DNA from: an uncultured Nitrososphaera sp.
GTDB lineage: Archaea; Thermoproteota; Nitrososphaeria; Nitrososphaerales; Nitrososphaeraceae
Assembly: GCF_946478925.1 (NCBI RefSeq)
Contig: NZ_CAMLDP010000009.1
Location: 1 to 38,288 of the forward strand
Reading direction: 5' to 3'
Length of the DNA stretch: 38,288 bases
The notes beneath the pieces are model-generated. The model was given only the letters and a program-made list of their open reading frames with translations, was not told the origin of the DNA and ran no database searches. The translations under genes were made by a program, and so were the position numbers. Shown one piece after another: positions 1 to 6,969 of this stretch (position 1 is its first letter; each line of letters opens with the position of its first letter).

Positions 1-114
1 GCCGGGTGTAGTCTGTGCGAAAGCAACGAATGGCACTACTGCCATCGATGCGACCGCCATGACTGCAATCAGCAGGACAGGAACTAGCAACTGCTTTCCT
101 GTTAGACTTGTCAT
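1..114 (-). CDS. N-terminus of a secreted or membrane-anchored protein (partial)
   Basis: Only the first 38 codons are in the window; the gene runs off the left edge. The peptide has a short polar start with one Lys (MTSLTGKQ), a hydrophobic stretch of about 25 residues rich in Val, Ala, Leu and Met, and then A-F-A-Q-T, which looks like a signal-peptidase I site (AFA before QTT). The protein is therefore probably exported. The ATG at 112-114 is supported by a minus-strand box A-like CTTAAGAAT about 27 nt upstream, so the transcript may be leaderless. What the mature protein does cannot be told from this fragment. Confidence 0.7.
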   Translation of the reverse strand, partial: MTSLTGKQLLVPVLLIAVMAVASMAVVPFVAFAQTTPG

Positions 115-515
115 CGTTGAATTGCGACAGCCATGATTCTTAAGACTTGAGGAGAAGAAACAGAGGATCAAATTATTTGTAATATTCATATGAAAAATGT
201 CAGGAAATTATTTTTGCCCGGTAGGGGATATATTGTTCTGATTCTTTCAGGTTTTTTGCAAATCCCAGGCTTTTCTTTTGATGTCGCGAGGCAGGCTTTT
301 TTGCCAAGCCTTTTGCGCAGGCTTTTAATCCTGATTTTGCCGCTTTGCTCGGGCGCAAGAGAAAAGCTTGCGAGATGCTTATCTATTGATGCAGCTTGTC
401 GCAACCTGCTTTGCAGGCGATATATTTGCGCTCTCCGCGTCGATTTGCATAGATTCTTCTCTTAACGAGATGCAGAGAGATTTTACCAGCATTTGACAAA
501 AAAATAGTAGCTGGA
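115..515. other. intergenic region, no convincing gene
   Basis: About 400 bases between two minus-strand genes. The open frames here are short, lack convincing domains and have poor codon character. The 9-mer CAGGCTTTT occurs three times with an exact 26-base spacing (266, 292, 318), but the rest of each 26-base unit is not conserved. The right part, just after the phasin-like gene, is the likely 3' end of that transcript. Confidence 0.5.
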
Positions 516-1142
516 TCAGCTACGCCTGCGCCTTTCGTCTTCGGTCCTTTGCCTTGCTTCCCTAGACAATGACGATGACGCCTGGCCGAACGTCTCAGCA
601 AAGCCTGCGGCTATTCTAGCCATCTCTCTCGCGTTGTCTCTTGCGTGGTTCATAGTAGTCCTTGCGGCTTCAATGTTTGCAAACATCATGTTATTCGCCA
701 TCCTCGTGGTGGCCAAAGTGACGTCTGCAAAGCTGCCTGCCATCCTCGTGTACAGGTCTGCCATCGCCTGGGGCGACGCCGGCATACCCCACCACCATGA
801 CGACTGACGCACGTTCTGCATCCAGTTTGACTGGATGGAACTGATCGCCTGCCTCTGGGAATCGAGGTAGCTTTCGGCAATATCCCTCGTCGCGTCTATC
901 GATTGATTCTGGTAATCGTTCACAACTTGGTTGTATCTTGGAATCTCTTTCCTTGCCTCGTCAATAGCCTCACGGATATTCTGCTTGGTCTCGTCGATGG
1001 ACCGGGCCACTGCCTCTTGCTGCTCTTGCAGTTCCTGCTGCTGCGGGCTACTACTACCACCGCCGCCGCTCCTGCTGCTCTCTGCGGCAGTTCCCCCTCC
1101 TCTTTTTTCTGGCTCTTCTTTTTCATCTTTTCTAGAAGCCAT
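516..1142 (-). CDS. phasin-like coiled-coil protein (208 aa, hypothetical)
   Basis: Soluble, highly charged protein with no membrane segment. Residues 1-35 are a low-complexity head (Lys/Glu, then Gly/Ser). Residues about 36-100 are Gln/Glu/Arg/Asp-rich and predicted helical (EQQEAVARSIDETKQ). A short Trp-rich, helix-breaking piece (SSWWWGMPASP) follows, then long amphipathic helices with Ala, Met and Thr to the Arg-rich end. Two long amphipathic helices and a low-complexity region resemble phasins, the coat proteins of polyhydroxyalkanoate granules, which many Nitrososphaera-type genomes can make; this is an inference from shape only. The reading frame stays open far upstream, but that part lies opposite the next gene and is rejected. 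The start could be the ATG at 1142 or the one at 1154. Confidence 0.7.
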   Translation of the reverse strand: MASRKDEKEEPEKRGGGTAAESSRSGGGGSSSPQQQELQEQQEAVARSIDETKQNIREAIDEARKEIPRYNQVVNDYQNQSIDATRDIAESYLDSQRQAISSIQSNWMQNVRQSSWWWGMPASPQAMADLYTRMAGSFADVTLATTRMANNMMFANIEAARTTMNHARDNAREMARIAAGFAETFGQASSSLSREARQRTEDERRRRS

Positions 1143-1229
1143 ATCTCTTTTCATGAAATGAACCGCATCATGAAACAAAAGGGTTTTGAAACGACAAGGT
1201 TTTAGCAAGAGTGGCGCTGACCCTCTTGC

Positions 1230-1739
1230 ATGGGCAACAGTAGCATCAGCCTGTCTGTTACTCCTTCGCTGAGGGACGCGCTTTTGGACCTGTATTTCCG
1301 GGAGACCTGCGATCAGCAGGGCTGGGCGTACATTGCTGCGCCCAAGGACGTCTCGTTCAGAGAAAAAAACACCCTTGCATTCAGCAAGGGTCAGCGCAAG
1401 GTCCAGGTCAAGGTGCACGAGCAGCTGGTGCAGGAGATAGAAAAGACGGCACCTGTCTTTGACTACCTTGCGTGCAAGGTCGGCAAGCAAGAGGGCATGG
1501 TGGTCGCAAGCCCGCTTGCGCTTTGCTGGGTAAAGACTAGGGGCGGCAAGGAGTTTACGGACGGCCAGCTCGACGCAATGGGCAGGATAAAGCTGCCAGT
1601 TGCAGTGTTTCGCGTCCGAGACGTGCTTGTGCCGCCGACCAAGATAGAGACGAAATGGGAAGCAAAGAGCGGCAAGGAATGGCTCGACGAGATCGACGAC
1701 AGGCGGGAGGAGGCCGAGTCCGACGATGACTATCTCTAG
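1230..1739 (+). CDS. conserved hypothetical, possible PD-(D/E)XK-fold protein (169 aa)
   Basis: Soluble protein of unknown function. The middle resembles VRR-NUC or Holliday-resolvase type nuclease cores: FDYLACKVG (Asp78), then a strand ending in CWVKTRGGKEF, where Lys102 would be the motif lysine, then DGQLDAMG with Gln113, then a strand PVAVFRVRDV. In active enzymes the position two before the Lys is Asp or Glu; here it is Trp100, so the protein may be a non-catalytic relative or the fold guess may be wrong. The C-terminus is acidic (EEAESDDDYL). A box A-like GGTTTTAG about 28 nt before the ATG supports this start with a leaderless mRNA. Confidence 0.75.
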   Translation: MGNSSISLSVTPSLRDALLDLYFRETCDQQGWAYIAAPKDVSFREKNTLAFSKGQRKVQVKVHEQLVQEIEKTAPVFDYLACKVGKQEGMVVASPLALCWVKTRGGKEFTDGQLDAMGRIKLPVAVFRVRDVLVPPTKIETKWEAKSGKEWLDEIDDRREEAESDDDYL

Positions 1740-1780
1740 CAAGCCTTAATATGACAACAATCATCCACGCCAAGTAGTAT

Positions 1781-1942
1781 ATGCAAGGAATCCAGAAAGC
1801 AAAATGCGCTTCATGCGGAATCATGTTCATGTCTGAAAACAACGCCAAGACGTGTCCAGAGTGCTCCAGCCACGGCATGGGCGGCGGTAGCCACGATCAC
1901 GGCAGCATGGGCGGATGCGGCTGCGGCGGCCACCACCACTAG
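1781..1942 (+). CDS. Cys/His-rich metal-binding microprotein (53 aa)
   Basis: Two CxxC pairs (C9/C12 and C25/C28) make a zinc-ribbon-like knuckle. It is followed by a Gly/His/Met tail with a CGC pair and a terminal HHH. The tail resembles metal-buffering tails seen in nickel, zinc and copper handling proteins, so a metal storage or delivery role is plausible but unproven. A box A-like CTTAATATG lies about 32 nt before the ATG. The stop codon overlaps by four bases the end of the convergent small metalloprotease gene. Confidence 0.7.
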   Translation: MQGIQKAKCASCGIMFMSENNAKTCPECSSHGMGGGSHDHGSMGGCGCGGHHH

Positions 1943-2280
1943 TTTTTTCCCTGCGCCGCCACTACCGCCGCAAAAGAGTCTAGGAACCCCTGCGCGTACA
2001 GGTTAGCGTGTCTCTCGGTGCCCCGGTGGGGCCCTCCCTGCGACCTGAGGTGATGGTAGAATTCGTGCAAGATAACGAACGGGTTGTAAAATATGTCCGA
2101 GTTCATAGCATAGATCTTTCTCTCTTTCGGGACGTATACCGCGTACACGGTCCTCCTCTTTCCCTTGATGGTCCCGACTGCGATCTCGGGAGGCTTGACC
2201 CTGTAGAATTCGCCCAGTAGTTTCAGGGCCTCCTCGGTCCTCTTGTTCAGGATCATGTACACTATCCTTGCCTGCATCAT
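1939..2280 (-). CDS. small zincin-type metalloprotease-like protein (113 aa)
   Basis: Contains the zincin signature HEFYHH (His72, Glu73, His76), preceded by a hydrophobic strand (FVILHEF) as in SprT/WLM-type metalloproteases. Downstream TERHANLYAQGF could supply a third ligand. At 113 residues it is a minimal domain, without the zinc ribbon found in many SprT proteins. The upstream part is basic with a strand pair (TIKGKRRTVYAVYV). No signal peptide, so cytosolic. The frame is open to 2358 (TTG-type region near the divergent promoter), and ATGs also occur at 2304; the double ATG at 2275-2280 fits best because the longer forms would run into the promoter of the divergent gene. Substrate unknown. 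Confidence 0.75.
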   Translation of the reverse strand: MMQARIVYMILNKRTEEALKLLGEFYRVKPPEIAVGTIKGKRRTVYAVYVPKERKIYAMNSDIFYNPFVILHEFYHHLRSQGGPHRGTERHANLYAQGFLDSFAAVVAAQGKN

Positions 2281-2338
2281 CCTGTCGGGTCCTGCCGCCG
2301 GCATATGGCTTCTGTATAGAAAAGGGCGACTGAAAAGG

Positions 2339-2343
2339 TTAAT
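2339..2343 (+). promoter_or_regulatory. box A (TATA) of the PPOX gene
   Basis: GGTTAATTCC is centred about 26 nt before the GTG at 2367. That is the spacing expected if transcription starts on the start codon, so it supports the GTG start and a leaderless mRNA. Confidence 0.5.
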
Positions 2344-2366
2344 TCCCGCAAAGTCCAACCGGAATC

Positions 2367-2747
2367 GTGGGAGCAGCAGACCTATCGCAGTTCGAAGGCA
2401 AGCAGTGCATCAACCTAGAGACCTACAGGAAAACCGGCCAGCCGGTGGCGACCCCTGTGTGGTTCACTATAGACGGCAACAGGCTGTTTGTCGTGACAAA
2501 GAGCGATACAGGCAAGGTCAAGCGCCTGCGCAACAACGAGGCGGTCAGGGTGATGCCGTGTGGGATGCGCGGCGAGCCAAAGGGCGAGTGGGTGGGCGCA
2601 AAGGCGCGTTTTGCAACGCCGGAAGAAACAGAGACGGCGCTAAAGCAGAGGAGCAAGAAGTACGGCTTTAAGGCCAAGATAGCAGGGTTTTTCTCGTCCG
2701 GCAGGGGCGAGCTCGTTGCGATATCGATAGCGCCAGAAGGAGCATAA
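2367..2747 (+). CDS. PPOX-class flavin/F420-dependent oxidoreductase
   Basis: Small split-barrel protein of the pyridoxamine-5'-phosphate oxidase-like family; the length (126 aa) and pattern fit the branch annotated as 'probable F420-dependent'. Visible hallmarks are QFEGKQCINLETYRKTG near the N-terminus, then PVATPVWFTIDGNRLFVVT, typical of the first barrel strands, and GKVKRLRNNEAVRV, which in the family contributes cofactor phosphate contacts. The substrate cannot be inferred. It starts with GTG, supported by the box A at 2339-2343, and is followed with only three bases between by the C2H2 finger gene, so the two are probably co-transcribed. Confidence 0.85.
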   Translation: MGAADLSQFEGKQCINLETYRKTGQPVATPVWFTIDGNRLFVVTKSDTGKVKRLRNNEAVRVMPCGMRGEPKGEWVGAKARFATPEETETALKQRSKKYGFKAKIAGFFSSGRGELVAISIAPEGA

Positions 2748-2750
2748 TTG

Positions 2751-3065
2751 ATGATAAGGGTGGACATTTCGCGCCTGTGCGCAGATCTAAAGCCGGCAAT
2801 CCTCGGCGCGCTTTCGGCCGACGACGGCGATGTTGTAATCGTTCACGAGGACGACATAGGGAAGGTCAAGCAGGTTTTGGAGAAAAAGCTGCCGGAAGAC
2901 TATGTGGTTGCCGAGAACACGGAGGACCCCAAAGAGCTTGCGGTCCTGAAAAAGGGCGACCTTGAGCAGCTCAGCCTCTACTTTTGCAGTTTTTGCGCGA
3001 TGGTCTTTGGGTCAGAGACAGAGCGCAACCTGCACCAGCGGGTCCACTATTTTGGGTTCGGCTGA
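2751..3065 (+). CDS. C2H2 zinc-finger protein (104 aa, hypothetical)
   Basis: The C-terminal 26 residues form a textbook C2H2 finger: C79-x2-C82-x12-H95-x3-H99, with the usual hydrophobic positions (FCAMVF, NLHQRVH). The first 70 residues are an alpha/beta region without a recognised motif. Single C2H2 fingers occur in archaea and may bind nucleic acid or protein; the partner is unknown. An in-frame TTG lies directly before the ATG and cannot be excluded as the start. The gene follows the PPOX gene in a probable operon. Confidence 0.75.
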   Translation: MIRVDISRLCADLKPAILGALSADDGDVVIVHEDDIGKVKQVLEKKLPEDYVVAENTEDPKELAVLKKGDLEQLSLYFCSFCAMVFGSETERNLHQRVHYFGFG

Positions 3066-3365
3066 TGACGTATAGCAGACCTATAACACGATTTACAGAA
3101 ATTCGATGTTATCATAAATTTTAATTACTGATCTTTATAAGAGAACTAGAAAATTATAACTTCTATACAAACAGAAGATTTTAATACTAAAAATTCCATA
3201 TTACTGATGATGACAAAAGTCGTGCCGACAACCATTGCTTGACGATGGCGCTTGGCGGCACATGAAAAGAAAAAAAACAAAACTGCATCGGAAGGTACAA
3301 AAACCGCGACTTTGACGGCATGGGCTGTAACAAAGGTCGTTGATGCAGGATCGCCAAGCGCCTCA
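3066..3365. other. AT-rich intergenic region with an inverted-repeat element
   Basis: The first half (3066-3210) is very AT-rich with several TATA-like stretches, for example around 3137-3145 and 3178-3188. The second half holds the nested inverted repeats listed separately. No protein-coding frame here is convincing; the longest one lies opposite a real gene. Confidence 0.5.
3247..3362. ncRNA. candidate structured RNA with nested inverted repeats
   Basis: Arms pair in nested order: a perfect 11-mer GGCGCTTGGCG (3247-3257) with its complement at 3352-3362; CTGCATC (3283-3289) with GATGCAG (3342-3348); CGACTTTG (3307-3314) with CAAAGGTCG (3331-3339, one bulge); and a terminal ACGGC/GCTGT hairpin (3315-3319/3324-3328) with loop ATGG. 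Four nested helices are hard to explain by chance. It could be a small RNA, a 3' structure of the minus-strand operon ending at 3366, or a relic of a small inverted-repeat element. I do not recognise an RNA family. The strand is undecided. Confidence 0.35.
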
Positions 3366-3665
3366 TCATCCCTCTTTCAGTTCTATCTCTTTCACGCCAA
3401 CGTCCATGACCATATAGAATTTCCCGGCTGCCTCGATGATGTCGCCTGCCGCTATCGTTGCGTGCGGCCTCTTTTCCTTCAGCGGGTGGCCAAACGGTTT
3501 TTCGCTCTCCCGGAAGCGCAGCCAAATCCTGCCGGTGGTAATGATGTTTTTCAGCTCGTGCTCCCACACGAGGTCGTAGATGGTCGAAAGAGCCTGCTGA
3601 CTTATCCTTGCGTCGAGAAGCTCGACGCCTACGGCTTCCCTGCAGAAATAGACACGGACCTTCAT
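3366..3665 (-). CDS. conserved hypothetical protein (99 aa)
   Basis: Soluble alpha/beta protein without cysteine clusters or membrane segments. The C-terminal half (PHATIAAGDIIEAAGKFYMVMDVGVKEIELKEG) looks like a small beta-barrel, with alternating hydrophobic strands and Gly turns. Family not recognised. The ATG at 3663-3665 overlaps the TGA of the upstream gene (ATGA), so the two are translationally coupled and their products may act together. Confidence 0.75.
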   Translation of the reverse strand: MKVRVYFCREAVGVELLDARISQQALSTIYDLVWEHELKNIITTGRIWLRFRESEKPFGHPLKEKRPHATIAAGDIIEAAGKFYMVMDVGVKEIELKEG

Positions 3666-3916
3666 TCCTTTTGCTTCACTCGCGGCGCGCGAAAGTCGCC
3701 TATGTCAAAACCTTTTTCGCGCAGGTATTTCAGCGCCAGCTTGTAGACTATTTCGTCGTGGCCCGCCGCTTCAAGCACGCGCGACCACTGCACCGCGCCT
3801 GACTGCGCTATCTCGCCTTCAAGGATGCCGGCGACGCCCCTTGCCTCCTGCCGGCACTGCTCAAACGTCTTGCCGTTGCGGTAGGCGTGTGTGCGAGAGT
3901 CGCAGGCGTCATCCAT
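3662..3916 (-). CDS. conserved hypothetical protein (84 aa)
   Basis: Small helical, soluble protein (for example ILEGEIAQSGAVQWSRVLEAAG and EIVYKLALKYLREKG). It has two N-terminal cysteines (DDACDSRTH, FEQCRQEA) that could bind metal or form a disulfide; no known motif. It is first in a two-gene operon with the 99-residue protein. Its start is supported by the TTTAAATTT box A 26 nt upstream. Confidence 0.75.
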   Translation of the reverse strand: MDDACDSRTHAYRNGKTFEQCRQEARGVAGILEGEIAQSGAVQWSRVLEAAGHDEIVYKLALKYLREKGFDIGDFRAPRVKQKE

Positions 3917-3937
3917 GCATGAGCAATCCCTGACAAG

Positions 3938-3947
3938 AAATTTAAAC
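3938..3947. promoter_or_regulatory. shared box A between divergent genes
   Basis: AAATTTAAAC is nearly symmetrical. Read on the minus strand it is 26 nt from the ATG at 3916, the expected leaderless spacing. Read on the plus strand it predicts a start near 3969, downstream of the ATG at 3961, which raises the possibility that the plus-strand protein starts at the TTG at 3973. Confidence 0.5.
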
Positions 3948-3960
3948 GGTGCATCCGCTA

Positions 3961-4572
3961 ATGCACGCTGTCTTGAACAACAAGGGCACAGTCATCGCAG
4001 GCGTTGCCATTGGAGCGGCAGTCGCCTACTTTGCTGTAACGGTGCTCGTCCTGCCCGGCGCGTACGTCCCGGCGCTGACGCCTCCGAAGCCAGAGCCGGT
4101 AGTAACTGACGTCTCTGTTTCCAATAGCACGATAGAGCTTGGCCAGAGTTTTGCGCTGCGGGTCAACGCCACGAACCAAGGCGACCACGCCGACAGGCAG
4201 ATAGTGTCCGTCGCGTTTCCAAACGCAACAAGCACTAATGGCGTCGTGACCATGCAGGAGGAAAACTTCAAGCAGTCAGCCGCTTTTATCGCGGTAGGAA
4301 CTCCCGTAGGTTCAGGGTATGCAGGCACAGCCCAGAAGGTAAATGCGCAGTACCCGTCTGTCGAAATATACAGCAGCCCGTGGCAAAAGGGCGAGTCGTT
4401 TAACATGGTGCTGTCAGTCAAGCCTGCGCAGGAGGGCAGGTTCGTGTTTTTCGTAAAGGCAGTCGGCTTTCCGCACAACGGCGACCAAGCGCACTGGCCT
4501 TCTAGCGGGACGCTTGACCAGCAGAACGAGTACGTAGGCGTCTACTCCGTCAACGTGGTGACAAAGGCTTAA
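3961..4572 (+). CDS. membrane-anchored extracellular beta-sandwich protein
   Basis: N-terminal signal anchor (NNKGTVIAGVAIGAAVAYFAVTVLVL) followed by a Pro-rich linker and about 165 residues of predicted beta strands outside the membrane. The SNSTIELGQSFALRVNATNQG portion resembles the first strands of Ig-like/CARDB-type adhesion or binding domains. The second half (QKGESFNMVLSVKPAQEGRFVFFVKAVG) has the closing strands of such a sandwich. The conserved-looking HNGDQAHWPSSG loop could be a ligand site. It lies 28 nt before the multi-pass protein at 4601, so the pair probably works together at the cell surface. Possible starts are GTG 3949, ATG 3961 and TTG 3973. Confidence 0.75.
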   Translation: MHAVLNNKGTVIAGVAIGAAVAYFAVTVLVLPGAYVPALTPPKPEPVVTDVSVSNSTIELGQSFALRVNATNQGDHADRQIVSVAFPNATSTNGVVTMQEENFKQSAAFIAVGTPVGSGYAGTAQKVNAQYPSVEIYSSPWQKGESFNMVLSVKPAQEGRFVFFVKAVGFPHNGDQAHWPSSGTLDQQNEYVGVYSVNVVTKA

Positions 4573-4600
4573 AATTGTACATGCATGAATATTACAGGCA

Positions 4601-5668
4601 TTGAACTATTTCCAGCGCGGGACGCTCATCTCCGAGCCGACGCAGAGGCTCTCTGCTGGATACATCATCCTCACGCTCGGAGTCCTCATGGCGATATCCG
4701 GAGGCACGTGGGACGTCACTAACCACCTGCTGAACAAGCCCGAGACGTTCTTCTCTCCTCCCCATGCGGTTCTCTACTCGGGCGCGGGGACGGCTGTATT
4801 TGGTGCCGTGCTGGTGCTATCGGCTTCCCGCGCCGCCAAAAAAACAGACTGGCCAGCCAGGCTTGCAATCGCGGGGGTCACGCTCTTGCTGGTCGCCGGC
4901 CCGGTGGATTTCTGGTGGCACTCGCTCTTTGGCCTTGACGGTCTGCTCAGCCCGCCCCACGCCGTCCTTGTAAGTGGCATGGTGACAAGCGGAATCGGCG
5001 CCATGATAGGCATCATCTATGCGTGGCCAAAGGTGGAGAGCAAATCGCTTCCAAGGGCCCTTCTGGTGCTCGGCATGCTGCCCGTCTGGCTTGCAGCTGC
5101 CGGCTCTATCGACATGTTCTCACTCCCGTTCTCCGACACTGGCTTTTTCCATTTCAACCCGCAGCCGTGGGCAGGCGCGCTGGTAGCCATGCTCGGCTTT
5201 CCGCTGATAACTGCCGCAATCATCGTCGCAACGTCCAGCCTTGCGAACAGGAGGTTTGGCGTCGTTTCCGCGCTTGCCGGCGCGTTCGTGTTTGTCTGCG
5301 CGCTGACGTCCATAGTCCCCAACGAGGCTCTCTGGCCCACCATCCCGTTCTACATATCCATAATGATCCCACTCGTCGCGGCGGACGCCATGCTGTCGCA
5401 CTGGAAGTCAAAAGGCGCGATATTTGCGGCAGGGATGATCGCGGGCCTTGCGTTTTTCGTGCTCTATTATCCGCTGATAACGCACACCTTTAACAAGATA
5501 GTAATGCCGGAAAGGGCCGTGTGGGCAAGCCTCACAGGGCTCATATACTTTGACATGGTGCCGGCGGTGTTCCCGCTGGTGGCAGTCCCGGCCGCGGCAA
5601 TGGGTGTCTTTGGAGCGATAATAGGGCAGAGGATGGCTACAAGGGCAGAGCTTGCGCTCTTGAAATAA
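4601..5668 (+). CDS. multi-pass membrane protein with duplicated D-x3-H-x12-H motif
   Basis: About 9-10 hydrophobic segments in 355 residues. Two segments carry the same pattern with identical spacing: D38-x3-H42-x12-H55 and D103-x3-H107-x12-H120, each ending in SPPHAVL-x-SG. A third, weaker copy may start at D171 (IDMFSLPF...FFH184FNP). Repeated Asp/His within membrane helices suggests bound metal or haem, hence an electron-transfer, oxidase-like or metal transport role; this is inference, and I do not recognise the family. Translation must start at TTG 4601, since nearby ATGs are out of frame. Probably co-transcribed with the upstream beta-sandwich protein. Confidence 0.8.
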   Translation: MNYFQRGTLISEPTQRLSAGYIILTLGVLMAISGGTWDVTNHLLNKPETFFSPPHAVLYSGAGTAVFGAVLVLSASRAAKKTDWPARLAIAGVTLLLVAGPVDFWWHSLFGLDGLLSPPHAVLVSGMVTSGIGAMIGIIYAWPKVESKSLPRALLVLGMLPVWLAAAGSIDMFSLPFSDTGFFHFNPQPWAGALVAMLGFPLITAAIIVATSSLANRRFGVVSALAGAFVFVCALTSIVPNEALWPTIPFYISIMIPLVAADAMLSHWKSKGAIFAAGMIAGLAFFVLYYPLITHTFNKIVMPERAVWASLTGLIYFDMVPAVFPLVAVPAAAMGVFGAIIGQRMATRAELALLK

Positions 5669-5752
5669 TAATAGACAGTACTCCCTATTTCTCCGAGCCG
5701 CGGTACACATACATACACACCTGCAGGCAAAAAAAACAGTGAAAAATCTGCA

Positions 5753-6694
5753 ATGACACAGGAGGAAAGGAGGAACAAGCTGGCGCTGGAGCGGATGAAA
5801 AAGCTCAAGATAGTGCTTGTGCTGACTTCTGGCTACCTCGCTGCCGAAGTTGTCGGGGGCCTTCTCACCAACAGCCTAGCGCTGCTAGCAGACGCAGGCC
5901 ATATGCTCACCGACGTCGGCGGTCTGACCCTTGCGCTCTTTGCCATCAGCTACGCCCGCAGGCCGGCCACCCCGCAGAGGACGTACGGCTTTTACAGGAT
6001 GGAGATACTTGCCTCGCTTGCAAACGGCGTAGTGCTGGTGCTCTTGTCGGTGTACATCCTGTACGAAGCTTACAGGCGCATATTCGAGCCTCCAGAAGTC
6101 CAGAGTTTATCGATGACCATAGTGGCCGCTATCGGCCTTGCAGTCAACCTGGCAGGGATGCGGCTGATTGGTGGTCGCCACAATCACGGCGCTCACGAGC
6201 ATGAGCACGACCACGAGGAAGAAGAGAAGGAAGAAGAAAAAAGCCTGAACATCGAAGGGGCGCGCCTGGAGCTCCTTTCTGACACGCTGGGGTCGATTGG
6301 CGTGATTGCCGCTGGCGCGGTAATAATGGCGACGGGGTTCCGCCTTGCAGACCCGATAGTAAGCATCGGCCTTGCCGTGTTCATACTCCCAAGGACGTGG
6401 TCGCTTCTCAAAAAGTCGGTCCACATCCTGATGGAAGGAGTGCCGAGCAACATATCGTACGAGGAAGTAAAGAGCGCGATACTCCAAGTGAGAGGAGTGA
6501 CGGGGATATTTGACATGCACATATGGACAATAACGTCGGGCATCAATGCCCTATCTGCTCACGTAGTCGTGATAGACATTGGCAGGTCAAGCGCGATACT
6601 GCAAGAGATAAACTCGCTGCTTGAAAAGCGCTTTCGGATAACCCACGCCACAATCCAGATAGAGAGTTACCATTCCGAATCGGGCGCGCCCTGA
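5753..6694 (+). CDS. cation diffusion facilitator (CDF) zinc/cadmium-type exporter
   Basis: Typical CDF protein of 313 aa: six membrane helices, then a cytoplasmic ferredoxin-like domain (about 230-305) ending in HATIQIES. TM2 carries the metal site pair H50-x3-D54 (ALLADAGHMLTDV) as in ZitB/CzcD-type zinc exporters. In TM5 the expected H-x3-D is E173-x3-D177 (ARLELLSDTLGS), so one His ligand is replaced by Glu. The loop between TM4 and TM5 is His/Glu-rich (143-163, HNHGAHEHEHDHEE), as expected for a metal-sensing loop. Family members exchange Zn2+ or Cd2+ for protons, moving metal out of the cytosol. A T-rich run just after the stop may end transcription. Confidence 0.93.
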   Translation: MTQEERRNKLALERMKKLKIVLVLTSGYLAAEVVGGLLTNSLALLADAGHMLTDVGGLTLALFAISYARRPATPQRTYGFYRMEILASLANGVVLVLLSVYILYEAYRRIFEPPEVQSLSMTIVAAIGLAVNLAGMRLIGGRHNHGAHEHEHDHEEEEKEEEKSLNIEGARLELLSDTLGSIGVIAAGAVIMATGFRLADPIVSIGLAVFILPRTWSLLKKSVHILMEGVPSNISYEEVKSAILQVRGVTGIFDMHIWTITSGINALSAHVVVIDIGRSSAILQEINSLLEKRFRITHATIQIESYHSESGAP

Positions 6695-6713
6695 CTTATT
6701 GTTGTTTTTTGTA

Positions 6714-6905
6714 CTAATCAAACACGTGCAGGCCGCCGACCATCGACATCAACACCACGACGACTATGATTATCAGCCCGATGACGAGCCCGACTGCGAT
6801 GAGCGACATGTCGTCCATCTGGATCTGGCTTAACAAGGCGGAGCTCTGCGATGTGTCAAAAAGCGACTGTATGAATGCCGGATTGACAAAAACAGGCGCT
6901 GGCAT
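6714..6905 (-). CDS. small single-pass membrane protein (63 aa)
   Basis: The first 30 residues are polar to amphipathic (NPAFIQSLFDTSQSSALLSQIQMDD). They are followed by one strongly hydrophobic helix (about 33-56, LIAVGLVIGLIIIVVVVLMSMV) and a short GGLHVFD end. No cysteines or known motif. It converges on the CDF gene with 19 bases between the stop codons and is divergent from the DNA methyltransferase gene. Confidence 0.6.
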   Translation of the reverse strand: MPAPVFVNPAFIQSLFDTSQSSALLSQIQMDDMSLIAVGLVIGLIIIVVVVLMSMVGGLHVFD

Positions 6906-6969
6906 GGATTTGGTAGCTCTACGCTTTACTTAAGGCTTACGTCCTTTGCCGATTCTGGGCATCGCTTAA

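Noticed and set aside
266..326. CAGGCTTTT three times at exact 26-base spacing
   Set aside because: Only the 9-mer is shared; the rest of each unit differs, so neither a CRISPR array nor a true tandem repeat.
1143..1742. N-terminal extension of the phasin-like gene
   Set aside because: Overlaps the whole opposite gene at 1230-1739 and reads as its shadow.
3204..3250. ATGATGA resembling a C box of a C/D guide RNA
   Set aside because: No matching D box (CTGA) at a suitable distance and no terminal stem.
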